Shown one piece after another: positions 57,530 through 63,761 of a stretch of DNA of 64,000 bases. Source of the DNA: DASUPK01 sp963801055 (GTDB lineage Bacteria > Actinomycetota > Thermoleophilia > Solirubrobacterales > 70-9); assembly GCA_963801055.1 (NCBI GenBank), contig CAWDDE010000009.1, positions 23,392-87,391 of the forward strand, read 5' to 3'. The position numbers and the translations under genes were made by a program. A model generated the notes under the pieces. The model had not been told where the DNA came from and did not search any database. It saw nothing but the letters and a program-made list of their open reading frames with translations. Each line of letters opens with the position of its first letter. The first letter of the stretch is position 1.

Positions 57530-58731
57530 GCGGGTCCGCGCTCGACGCCTCGCTGGCGCCAGCGGGCGAGTTCCCCTCACTCGACGACATCTGTTACATG
57601 AACACGGCCTCGATCGGTCTAATGCCGCGGAGCGCCCTGGCCGCGGAGGAGAAGTTCCAGCGCCAGCTCGGCCTGTATGGAACCACTTGGTTCGATGAGC
57701 CGACCGAGGTGGGCGCCCTCGAGCAGGCGCGCCGCGAGGGCGCCGCGCTGCTCGGCGCACCGGCCGAACAGGTCGCGGTGACGACAAGCGTCACTGAGGC
57801 GATCTCGCAGGTCGCCTGGTGGCTGCGTCCAGAGAGCGGCAGCAACGTGGTCTCAATCGACCTCGAGTTCCCCACCGTCACCTATCCCTGGATGAGGGTC
57901 GCGCGAGACACCGGGGCGGAGGTCCGCCTGGTCCCAGCGGCCGGGGACCCGGCCAAACTCTCGTTCGATGGGCTCGCTGAGGCCGTCGACCAGCGAACCG
58001 CAGCAATCAGCGTCAGCCACGTCCAGTACTCGACCGGCTTTCGCTACCAGCTCGAGGAGCTCTCGGAGTTGGCCGAGACCAACGGCGCCCTGCTGGTCGT
58101 CGATGCCTCGCAGTCGCTGGGGGCGGTTCCGATTGATCTCTCCAGCGTGAGAATCGACGCGCTGCTCTGCGCGGGCTACAAGTGGCTCTGCGGGCCCTTC
58201 GGCGCGGCGCTCTGCTACGTCGGCGAGCGGCTGCTCGAGCGGCTCGACCCTCCCTTCGTCGGATGGAAGAGTGCGGTCGACCCCTGGTCGCTGCACGCCT
58301 CTTCGCTCAGGCTGGCCTCGTCGGTGGTCGAGCGACTCGAGTACGCGACCATGGCCTACGCCGCCGGCGTTGCGCTGGCGGCCGCGATCAGGCAGATCTC
58401 GGTGATCGGCGCCGATCGGATCCTCGAGCACAACCTGAAACTGGCTTCGACGCTCACCGAGGGGCTCGAACACCTGGGAGCCGAGGTGATCACGCCACGC
58501 GAGGACGAGCGGCGAAGTGGCATCGTCACCGCCCGTTTCCCCGAGCGCGACGGCGAGCAGGTGGCTGCGTGGATGAATCAATCGGGAGTGATTGTCTCCC
58601 CGCGCTTCGGATCGACGAGGTTCTCAATTCACTTCTTTAACAGTTCGGACGATGTCTCGTTCGCTCTCGACACGCTCGAACGCGTGCTCGCCACGGGGGG
58701 GCCGGTGGCGAGAGACCGCCACACCAGGTGA
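57526..58731 (+). CDS. Class V PLP aminotransferase / cysteine desulfurase-like
   Basis: 401 residues from TTG 57526. Fold type I enzyme of the isopenicillin-epimerase/NifS-like group. Landmarks: ICYMNTASIGLMPRSALAAE, QVAVTTSVTEAISQVAWWL, the PLP Asp in LLVVDASQSLGAVPIDLSS and the lysine in CAGYKWLCGPFGAALCY. FIHFF-type end TRFSIHFFNSSDDVSFALD is usual for the C-domain. There is no desulfurase cysteine loop with a clear reactive Cys, so an aminotransferase or lyase is more likely. Joined to the truncated SnoaL gene by a TTGA overlap. Confidence 0.85.
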   Translation: MSGSALDASLAPAGEFPSLDDICYMNTASIGLMPRSALAAEEKFQRQLGLYGTTWFDEPTEVGALEQARREGAALLGAPAEQVAVTTSVTEAISQVAWWLRPESGSNVVSIDLEFPTVTYPWMRVARDTGAEVRLVPAAGDPAKLSFDGLAEAVDQRTAAISVSHVQYSTGFRYQLEELSELAETNGALLVVDASQSLGAVPIDLSSVRIDALLCAGYKWLCGPFGAALCYVGERLLERLDPPFVGWKSAVDPWSLHASSLRLASSVVERLEYATMAYAAGVALAAAIRQISVIGADRILEHNLKLASTLTEGLEHLGAEVITPREDERRSGIVTARFPERDGEQVAAWMNQSGVIVSPRFGSTRFSIHFFNSSDDVSFALDTLERVLATGGPVARDRHTR

Positions 58732-58866
58732 AGGCGACTGCGCTGAAACCTCTGCCAGCTCGCGAAACCGATCAAGGCGCCTTGCGCCGCCGGTGAGGCG
58801 ACGTGTTGCCGTTCTTGGTTGCCCACCGGCCGATCGAGTGCCACCTATGGCAACGCCAACACGCAG

Positions 58867-58888
58867 AAATCCCGCTACAGCGGGGTTT
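58867..58888 (-). terminator. Intrinsic terminator of the tRNA remnant
   Basis: AAATCCCGCT-AC-AGCGGGGTTT. On the minus strand it reads AAACCCCGCTGTAGCGGGATTT and then TCT, a stem with a short U-rich tail 8 bases past the tRNA 3' end. Confidence 0.65.
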
Positions 58889-58895
58889 CCTGAAG

Positions 58896-58941
58896 CGCGC
58901 CCGACAGGATTCGAACCCGTGACCTTCGGTTTCGTAGACCG
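58896..58941 (-). tRNA. tRNA-Arg(ACG) 3' half (remnant)
   Basis: On the minus strand CGGT-CTACGAA-ACCG is an anticodon arm with anticodon ACG (Arg). It is followed by the T arm ACGGG-TTCGAAT-CCTGT and the 3' acceptor strand CGGGCGC. No matching 5' acceptor GCGCCCG or D arm lies to its right, so only the 3' half exists. tRNA genes cut this way are usual at integrase attachment sites. Confidence 0.7.
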
Positions 58942-59128
58942 CGGCGTGAGTTCGGTGGGGCTCGTCTGGCCTCGGGATTCGGCTCAATACCAGAACTCAA
59001 GTTCGTCTGGGTTCGTCTGGACTCCGTCCCGTCTATTGCCCTTTTGTTGCCCAAAGAGGTGCTTTTCCTCACATCTCCCGTCGGGTACGGGAGGGCCAAT
59101 CGACACCGCTCGCTCTAGGTGATCCCGA
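58942..59128. other. Gene-free stretch right of the tRNA remnant
   Basis: Holds no gene I can support. TTGTTGCCC near 59047 and GTTCGTCTGG repeats near 58999-59017 (GTTCGTCTGGGTTCGTCTGG) are tandem 10-mers. Could be the edge of an inserted element. Confidence 0.35.
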
Positions 59129-59156
59129 AAGCGCCGTTTTGCATGGAAAGCAGCGG
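59129..59156 (+). repeat. Dispersed repeat, copy 5 (GCATGG half)
   Basis: AAGCGCCGTTTTGCATGGAAAGCAGCGG, one hairpin half only, 17 bases before the GATACT box of the next SnoaL gene. Confidence 0.7.
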
Positions 59157-59173
59157 TTTCGCGATCGCCGCGA

Positions 59174-59189
59174 GATACTGCGTGGGCGA
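59174..59189 (+). promoter_or_regulatory. Leaderless-type start signal GATACT-N9-ATG
   Basis: GATACT (59174-59179) is a -10-like hexamer exactly 9 bases before the SnoaL ATG. The same hexamer at the same distance precedes ATG 55257, 57377 and 62897, and no Shine-Dalgarno precedes them. This suggests transcripts that begin at or next to the start codon. Confidence 0.6.
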
Positions 59190-59584
59190 TGTCGGAGGAG
59201 AACATCGAGCGGCTGCGTCAGGGACTTGCCGCCTTCGAACGCGGCGACAAAGAAACCTGGCACGGGCTCTTCCACCACGACATCGAGTACGTGCCAAGGG
59301 GCGACTGGCCGGAGGGACGCATCCGTGGACGCGAGGCTCTCTGGGACTTTTTGGTGGCCGGCGAGGAGCCGTGGGAGCCGGGTCCATATGAGCTGGCCGA
59401 GGCGGCCGATGGCGGTGACCTTGTCGCTGTTCGCGTGCGTCGAGACCTGCGCGGCAAGTCCAGCGGCGTGGAGGTCGAATTCGACCTTTGGGTTGTCGCC
59501 ACCTTCCGCGACGGAAAGGTCACTCGGGCTGAGTGGTTCGAGGATCGCCAGGAAGCCCTCAAAGCCGCCGGGCTGTCGGAGTAG
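59189..59584 (+). CDS. SnoaL/NTF2-like protein A
   Basis: 131 residues: MSEENIERLRQGLAAFERGD, then FHHDIEYVPRGDWPEGRIRG, a HVAVRVRRDLRGKSSGVEVE-type strand region VAVRVRRDLRGKSSG, and FRDGKVTRAEWFEDRQEAL, ending AAGLSE. Typical NTF2-like cone fold with a hydrophobic pocket; catalytic residues are not fixed in this family. Followed by the next SnoaL gene after a TAGGCG junction. Upstream: repeat copy 5 and the GATACT signal. Function unknown. Confidence 0.82.
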   Translation: MSEENIERLRQGLAAFERGDKETWHGLFHHDIEYVPRGDWPEGRIRGREALWDFLVAGEEPWEPGPYELAEAADGGDLVAVRVRRDLRGKSSGVEVEFDLWVVATFRDGKVTRAEWFEDRQEALKAAGLSE

Positions 59585-59587
59585 GCG

Positions 59588-59995
59588 ATGTCGGAGGAGA
59601 ACGTCGAGATCGTGCGGCGGGTATACGAGGCCGCTGCCCGCCGTGACCCCGCAACCGTCCTCGCGCTCTATGACCCGGAAGTCGAGTTGGATCCGTCTCG
59701 GCTCCAAACCGTGGGTCTCTTCGATCGGGTCTACCACGGGCACGACGGCCTCCGGAGCTTTTTCCGCGAGTGGCATGAGGCGTGGGAGGGCATCGAGTAC
59801 GACTACGACGAATTGATCGACGCAGGAGAGCGCGTGATCTCGGTCGTGACCAGACAGGGGCGTGGACGAGCAAGCGGGGCCGAGGTCGAGTGGCCCTTGG
59901 CACTCGTGTGGACGATCCGCAAGGGCAAGGTCATCCGGGTGGTGTGGTTTCCGACCCGCGCCGAAGCCCTCGAAGCCGCCGGGCTGCGGGAGTAG
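59588..59995 (+). CDS. SnoaL/NTF2-like protein B
   Basis: 135 residues, MSEENVEIVRRVYEAAARRD, VELDPSRLQTVGLFDRVYHG, DGLRSFFREWHEAWEGIEYD and KGKVIRVVWFPTRAEALEAA, ending GLRE. Closely related to the copy just upstream; its ATG comes 4 bases after that stop (TAGGCGATG), so they are co-transcribed. Its 3' end GAAGCCCTCGAAGCCGCCGGGCTG is the same text found as scars at 56.0, 62.2 and 63.3 kb. Function unknown; tandem duplication followed by drift is evident. Confidence 0.83.
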   Translation: MSEENVEIVRRVYEAAARRDPATVLALYDPEVELDPSRLQTVGLFDRVYHGHDGLRSFFREWHEAWEGIEYDYDELIDAGERVISVVTRQGRGRASGAEVEWPLALVWTIRKGKVIRVVWFPTRAEALEAAGLRE

Positions 59996-60016
59996 TCCAG
60001 AACTACCGCTTTGGAC

Positions 60017-61302
60017 TGCCATGAAGAAGGGCCTCCCGGTGGCACGCTTTCAGCGTCCACCAAAAAACGAGCACCAAGGAGGCCCGCCCAAATGTTGCAC
60101 GCCGGACTCGATCTATCTCGTAACCGCCTTGACGTCTGCCTGCTCTCCGATCAGGGGGAGCTGGTTCGACGAGCTCACCGCCTTCCCCGACGCCGGCCGG
60201 CCTGAAGGCCCTCGCTCAGCGAGTCGAGACCCACGAAGGCAAGCCGTCTGCGCGGTGATCGAGTCGATGACCGGCGCCCGCTTCGTCCACGACACGCTCG
60301 AGCTCTCACGGCTGGGAGGTCGAGATCGCCGACGCCCAGAAGGTCAAGGGCCTGGCACCGCTTGCGGTGAAGACCGACCGGATCGACGCCCGGGTGCTGG
60401 CCGTGCTCTCCCAGCGCGACCTGGTGCCGGCGATCTGGCTGCCCGACCCGGGGGTGCGCCGCGAGCGCGAGCTGGCCCGCTTCCGCCTCCACCTGGTCAA
60501 GCACCGAAGCCAGCTAAAGAACCGGATCCACTCGGCGCTGATCAGCTTCGGGCGCCCCTGCCCGGTCACAGATCTCTTCGGGGTGGAGGGCCGGGAGCTG
60601 CTGCGCCGCCTGGAGATCCCGGAGCCGTGGCGCGGAACATCGACGCCAGCGTGCACCTGATCGATCGAGCTCGAGGCCCAGATCGCCGAGATCAACGCGG
60701 AGCTGCAGGAGCGGCGGCGCCGACCATCCCTACGTGCCGCAGCTCTTGACGGTGCCGGGGGTCGGCTGGGTACTGGCCTTCACGATCGCTGCCGAGATCG
60801 GCGACATCACCCGCTTCGCGAGCCCCACCAAGCTCACCGGCTACACCGGGCCTTTGCCCCAGGGTGGTGCAGTCGGGCGAGTCTGACCGGCGCGGGCCGC
60901 TCTCCAAGCACGGGCCCGCGCTATCTGCGCTGGGCGCTGCTCGAGGCGACGATGCACGCGCTCCGCCACGCGGCCTACGCGGAGCGCTACCAGCGAAACA
61001 AGCGCCGGCTCGGCAAGCAGCGCGGCGCCAAGGTCGCCCAGATCGACATCGCCCGAAGGCTGACGGTGGCGATCTGGCACATGCTCACCCGCAACGAGTC
61101 ATTCGCTCCGAGAGGCGCCGCTCTTCGCCTGGCGGCCTGACCGCCCTTTTGGACTTGCGCACCGGAGCGAACATCCAATCCGCCTGGTCCTCCTTCGAGG
61201 AGGCGATAGAGACATGAGCACTGCTCCAAGCCCACGATCACGACGCGAGGACCCTGATCGAAACCACCGACCGCTACTTGACAGCTGGCCCTTCTTCATA
61301 GA
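60017..61302 (+). mobile_element. IS110-family (IS1111-like) insertion sequence
   Basis: About 1286 bases. Near the ends are perfect 13-bp inverted repeats: ATGAAGAAGGGCC (60021-60033) and GGCCCTTCTTCAT (61287-61299), each 3-4 bases inside the junction, matching the subterminal repeats of the IS1111 group. GAC (60014-60016 and 61303-61305) is present on both sides and could be shared target. The only gene is a DEDD transposase. Inserted in the loop GGAC-GA of a dispersed hairpin repeat. Confidence 0.8.
60092..61140 (+). pseudogene. IS110-family transposase (DEDD), several frameshifts
   Basis: With small indels allowed it is a normal transposase of about 345 residues. Frames in order: HAGLDLSRNRLDVCLLSDQG (first catalytic Asp of the RuvC-like DEDD fold), ESMTGARFVHDTLEL, AVKTDRIDARVLAVLSQRDL (second acidic pair), HRSQLKNRIHSALISFGRP, then VPQLLTVPGVGWVLAFTIAA with IGDITRFASPTKLTGYTGL, the C-terminal Transposase_20 domain with its serine in QSGESDRRGPLSKHG. 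AAGGAGG lies before the ATG at 60092. At least six breaks; consensus errors or real decay. Confidence 0.85.
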
Positions 61303-61469
61303 GACGAAAAGCAGAAGTTCTGCTTTGCATGGAAAGCAGCTACCCGAAGTCCTGCCTTGGGGACCAGCACCAGAACAGGGCCCAGATGGTGCCTAGGCGG
61401 GCCCTGAGAACGCCTAGCGCATCGCGGTGGAGCGGCGAGCCCCCGTCCGCCCCTTCTAGAACTTCCGCC
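61141..61469. other. IS right end and spacer
   Basis: Non-coding right end of the IS (61141-61302), then the resumed repeat copy and about 130 bases without a gene. The IS part has CTCCTTCGAGGAG (61191-61203), a short hairpin, and could hold a guide RNA of the IS110 type; not testable here. Confidence 0.4.
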
Positions 61470-61956
61470 CTAGCGCAGCTGGCCCCGGATCGCGCCCATG
61501 GGGAAGGCCGGCGAGGGCGGGGTCTGGGTGTGGTAGTTGACGTAGAAGGCGCTCGGGTCTTCGCAGAGGTCGGCGGGCTCGATCGTGTTCGGCTCCGGCG
61601 TCACCACGTCGCGCTGCTTGATGTGGCGCGCAGTCGTAGCCGGGGCCGGTGGCACGAACAGCTCCACCACGATGTCGCCATTGTCGCCGACGGGCGCCTG
61701 GTGGATATGGCCCGCAAAAAAGTTCTCGGCGGTTCTTATTGTTGATCTGGGTCTTGAACTCGATCGTCCCGTCGTTTCTGACCTTGATATGAGTGTGACC
61801 CTTGGCGGCGGAGGTAGTGGGGGGCACCTCGTTCTTGGCCGCCAGCTTGGCGTGCAGGACGCACATCACGCCCCGGTCGCTCTTCGCCGACCCCACGCTC
61901 GCGGTGAGCACAGCAACAGCGCACGCGAGAACGAGACAGATGATCAGACGCCGCAT
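61470..61956 (-). pseudogene. Exported CHRD-domain protein, one frameshift
   Basis: Signal peptide MRRLIICLVLACAVAVLTA, then LHAKLAAKNEVPPTTSAAKG, HTHIKVRNDGTIEFKTQINN, the CHRD pattern. After an extra C near 61725 the frame resumes with AENFFAGHIHQAPVGDNGDI (as predicted by removing that base), VVELFVPPAPATTARHIKQR and ends MGAIRGQLR. About 160 residues. CHRD domains occur in chordin and in many bacterial secreted proteins of unknown function; the AKNEVP and GHIHQAP segments are typical. Likely an intact gene with one consensus error. Confidence 0.75.
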
Positions 61957-62099
61957 GCCCCTGATCGTACCCTTTGGCGCCAGGTTCGCAAGTCCGCCGG
62001 AGCAACTGTCTATAACCGTCGGCGTAGGCCGCGGCGTATCAGGCCTCGGCTTGAGGCCCGCCAGCGCGGCTTGCATCGACCCTACGAAGTCCGGCTCGA

Positions 62100-62198
62100 A
62101 GCGCGTGGCTGGTCACGATTGGAGACGGGGAGCCGACCTCCCTCACGCTTTACCAGACGAAGCAGGAAGCCCTCGAAGCCGCCGGGCTGTCGGAATAG
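62100..62198 (+). pseudogene. SnoaL-like gene 3' fragment
   Basis: The text reads SAWLVTIGDGEPTSLTLYQT, then KQEALEAAGLSE and TAG at 62196-62198, the last third of a SnoaL-like protein. The upstream part does not continue in frame. It directly precedes repeat copy 7 with no gap, the same junction as in intact cassettes. Confidence 0.7.
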
Positions 62199-62235
62199 CC
62201 GCTTTGGACGAAAAGCGGCTATCCGCTTTCATCCG
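62199..62235 (+). repeat. Dispersed repeat, copy 7 (second half truncated)
   Basis: CCGCTTTGGACGAAAAGCGG is a complete hairpin half. CTAT and CCGCTTT follow, then the text changes to CATCCGCC, so the GCATGG half is cut. Confidence 0.8.
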
Positions 62236-62344
62236 CCTTTCTCAGCCGCGTCGCCTCGAGGACCTGTTCGACGACGTCCCCGACGAGGATTGATCAGGCT
62301 GCCCCGGTGGCGCCTCCCACCCTACTCATAGCCCGCGCAGGCGA

Positions 62345-62371
62345 GATACTGGCCCAGCCACGTCGAGGGCG
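62345..62371 (+). other. Degraded SnoaL-type start signal
   Basis: GATACT (62345-62350) is followed after 9 bases by ACGTCGAGGGCG where active copies have ATGTCGGAGGAG. The start codon is lost, but the layout is kept. A different gene with its own ribosome site begins 25 bases on. Confidence 0.5.
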
Positions 62372-62395
62372 TGGCATTTCGAAAAGGAGGACCGG

Positions 62396-62782
62396 ATGAC
62401 TGGTGAGGAGCTGTTGCGGGACCACGGCGAGAAGCTCTCACAGGGAGATCTCGAGGGAGCAATCTCGATGTACAAGGAGGATGCTGTTCTGCACTACCCG
62501 GGTCAGGGGCCGCTTGCGGGCGATTACCGAGGCAGGGACGAGATAAAGCGGTTCTTCATCGAGGTCGGGGAGCGGACCGGGGGCACCTTCTCGGCCAGCT
62601 ATGAGGCACTCTTCTCCGATCAGAATCACGCAGTGGCGCTGGCCTCGTTGAGCGCAGAGAGGAAAGGCGAGCGGCACGAGTGGAGGGCGATGGAGCTGCT
62701 GCAGATCCGGGAGGGGAAGATCACCCACCATCAGATCTTCGAGGACGACCAATACGCGCTCGATCACTGGTGGTCGCTCTAG
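62396..62782 (+). CDS. SnoaL/NTF2-like protein C
   Basis: 128 residues, MTGEELLRDHGEKLSQGDLE, MYKEDAVLHYPGQGPLAGDY and LLQIREGKITHHQIFEDDQY, ending DHWWSL. Unlike its neighbours it starts after a strong AAAGGAGGACC ribosome site and has no MSEEN opening. Same NTF2-like cone fold. A degraded SnoaL-type start signal lies just upstream at 62345, so this gene may have been inserted or shuffled into an existing cassette position. It is followed by the 3' scar GCGGCTGCCGGGCTGCAGGAATGA (62791-62814). Function unknown. Confidence 0.82.
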   Translation: MTGEELLRDHGEKLSQGDLEGAISMYKEDAVLHYPGQGPLAGDYRGRDEIKRFFIEVGERTGGTFSASYEALFSDQNHAVALASLSAERKGERHEWRAMELLQIREGKITHHQIFEDDQYALDHWWSL

Positions 62783-62790
62783 CCGCCGGA

Positions 62791-62814
62791 GCGGCTGCCG
62801 GGCTGCAGGAATGA
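62791..62814 (+). pseudogene. SnoaL-like 3' scar
   Basis: GCG GCT GCC GGG CTG CAG GAA TGA reads AAAGLQE-stop, a degraded copy of the EALEAAGLRE end, 10 bases before repeat copy 8. Confidence 0.5.
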
Positions 62815-62823
62815 TCAGAAGTG

Positions 62824-62870
62824 CCGCTTTGGACGAAAAGCGGCTATCCGCTTTGCATGGAAAGCAGCGG
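62824..62870 (+). repeat. Dispersed two-hairpin repeat, copy 8 (best intact copy)
   Basis: CCGCTTTGGACGAAAAGCGG, spacer CTAT, then CCGCTTTGCATGGAAAGCAGCGG. First hairpin has a 7-bp stem CCGCTTT/AAAGCGG with loop GGACGA. Second has CCGC/GCGG and TTT/AAA around GCATGG. It ends 11 bases before the GATACT of the next SnoaL gene. Confidence 0.85.
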
Positions 62871-62896
62871 TGCGGGGGCAAGATACTCCGTGGGCG

Positions 62897-63302
62897 ATGT
62901 CGGAGGAGAACATCGAGATCGCCCGTCAGGCTTTCGACGCATTCAACCGGACGTTCACAGAAGGAACCCCTGATCTCTATGAGCTGCTCGATCCGGAGGT
63001 CGAGTGGGTCCCGATGTCCGCGATCCTGGAAGGAACTAGCTATCACGGCCACCACGGGGTGCAGCGATGGATGGAGGAGATGAAGCAGGAGTGGACCAGC
63101 TTTGAGGTCAGGCCGGAGCGCTTCATGGACCTCGGCGGCGATCAAATCCTGGTCATGGGTGCGTGGCGTGCGCAGGGACGCGGCGGTGGCGTTCAACTCG
63201 ATTTTCCGCAGGCGACCTGGCTGACGCGGTACCGCAAGGAAAGGTCGTCCTGCTGCAACCTTCACCGATCGAGACGAGGCCCTCGAAGCCGCCGGACTGT
63301 AG
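62897..63302 (+). pseudogene. SnoaL/NTF2-like protein D, frameshifts near the end
   Basis: MSEENIEIARQAFDAFNRTF, LLDPEVEWVPMSAILEGTSY, HGHHGVQRWMEEMKQEWTSF and MDLGGDQILVMGAWRAQGRG are the usual SnoaL blocks. Near 63235 and 63260 single-base indels disturb the end: with them repaired it reads RYRKGKVVLLQTFTDRDEAL and EAAGL-stop at 63300-63302. GATACT 9 bases before the ATG, no Shine-Dalgarno. Repeat copy 9 follows the stop after 6 bases. Function unknown. Confidence 0.75.
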
Positions 63303-63308
63303 GAATAG

Positions 63309-63367
63309 CCGCTTTGGACGAAAAGCAGTAGCCCGGACAAGACCGCTGCTTTGCATGGAAAGCGGCG
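63309..63367 (+). repeat. Dispersed repeat, copy 9
   Basis: CCGCTTTGGACGAAAAGCAGTAGCC, spacer, CCGCTGCTTTGCATGGAAAGCGGCG. Both halves present with longer spacer (GACAAGA) than copy 8. Confidence 0.8.
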
Positions 63368-63398
63368 CTTTATGGTTGAGGTAGTGGAGGAGCTTGTA

Positions 63399-63761
63399 GT
63401 GGATCGTCAAACAAAGATGCCGGCGAGGGACCTAAAGCGGGTGCGGTCTCTGTGCCTCGCGATGCCCGAGGCCTTCGAGGTCGAGGCGTGGGAGCACCCC
63501 ACCTTCCGCGTCGGCAGCGGCCGGGGGAAGATCTTCTGTACCGCGGCGGCCGATGGGTCCACGGCCACGGTGAAGGCCGACGATGAGGAGCGCGAGGCGC
63601 TGCTGGCGCAGGGGGATCCCTTCTATTTCCCTCCGTACGTTGGCGGCAAGGGCTGGGTGGGAATCAGGCTCGACCATCCCAAGACGGACTGGGATGAGGT
63701 CGCGGAGCTGATCGCTACGAGCTACTGCCTGATCGCGCCCCGGCGCCTGGCCCGGGCTTGA
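63399..63761 (+). CDS. MmcQ/YjbR family DNA-binding-like protein
   Basis: About 120 residues. GGAGG (63386-63390) is 8 bases before the GTG at 63399 (VDRQTKMPARDLKRV), so I prefer that to the ATG at 63372. YjbR/CyaY-like fold: VRSLCLAMPEAFEVEAWEHP, TFRVGSGRGKIFCTAAADG, TATVKADDEEREALLAQGDP and PYVGGKGWVGIRLDHPKTDW. These are small, common in Actinobacteria, and regarded as DNA-binding-like by fold but not proven to be. It ends RRLARA. It follows the last complete repeat copy. Confidence 0.82.
   Translation: MDRQTKMPARDLKRVRSLCLAMPEAFEVEAWEHPTFRVGSGRGKIFCTAAADGSTATVKADDEEREALLAQGDPFYFPPYVGGKGWVGIRLDHPKTDWDEVAELIATSYCLIAPRRLARA

Larger units (their letters stand above)
60006..61340 (+). repeat. 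Dispersed repeat, copy 6, split by an IS element
   Basis: CCGCTTTGGAC (60006-60016) is the first part of the GGACGA half; after the IS the text resumes GACGAAAAGCAG (61303-61314) and TGCTTTGCATGGAAAGCAGC (61321-61340). Taking the IS out restores a normal repeat, so the element landed inside the hairpin loop. Confidence 0.75.

Noticed and set aside
58896..58971. Complete tRNA-Arg gene
   Set aside because: No 5' acceptor strand GCGCCCG and no D arm to the right; only the anticodon arm to 3' end is there.
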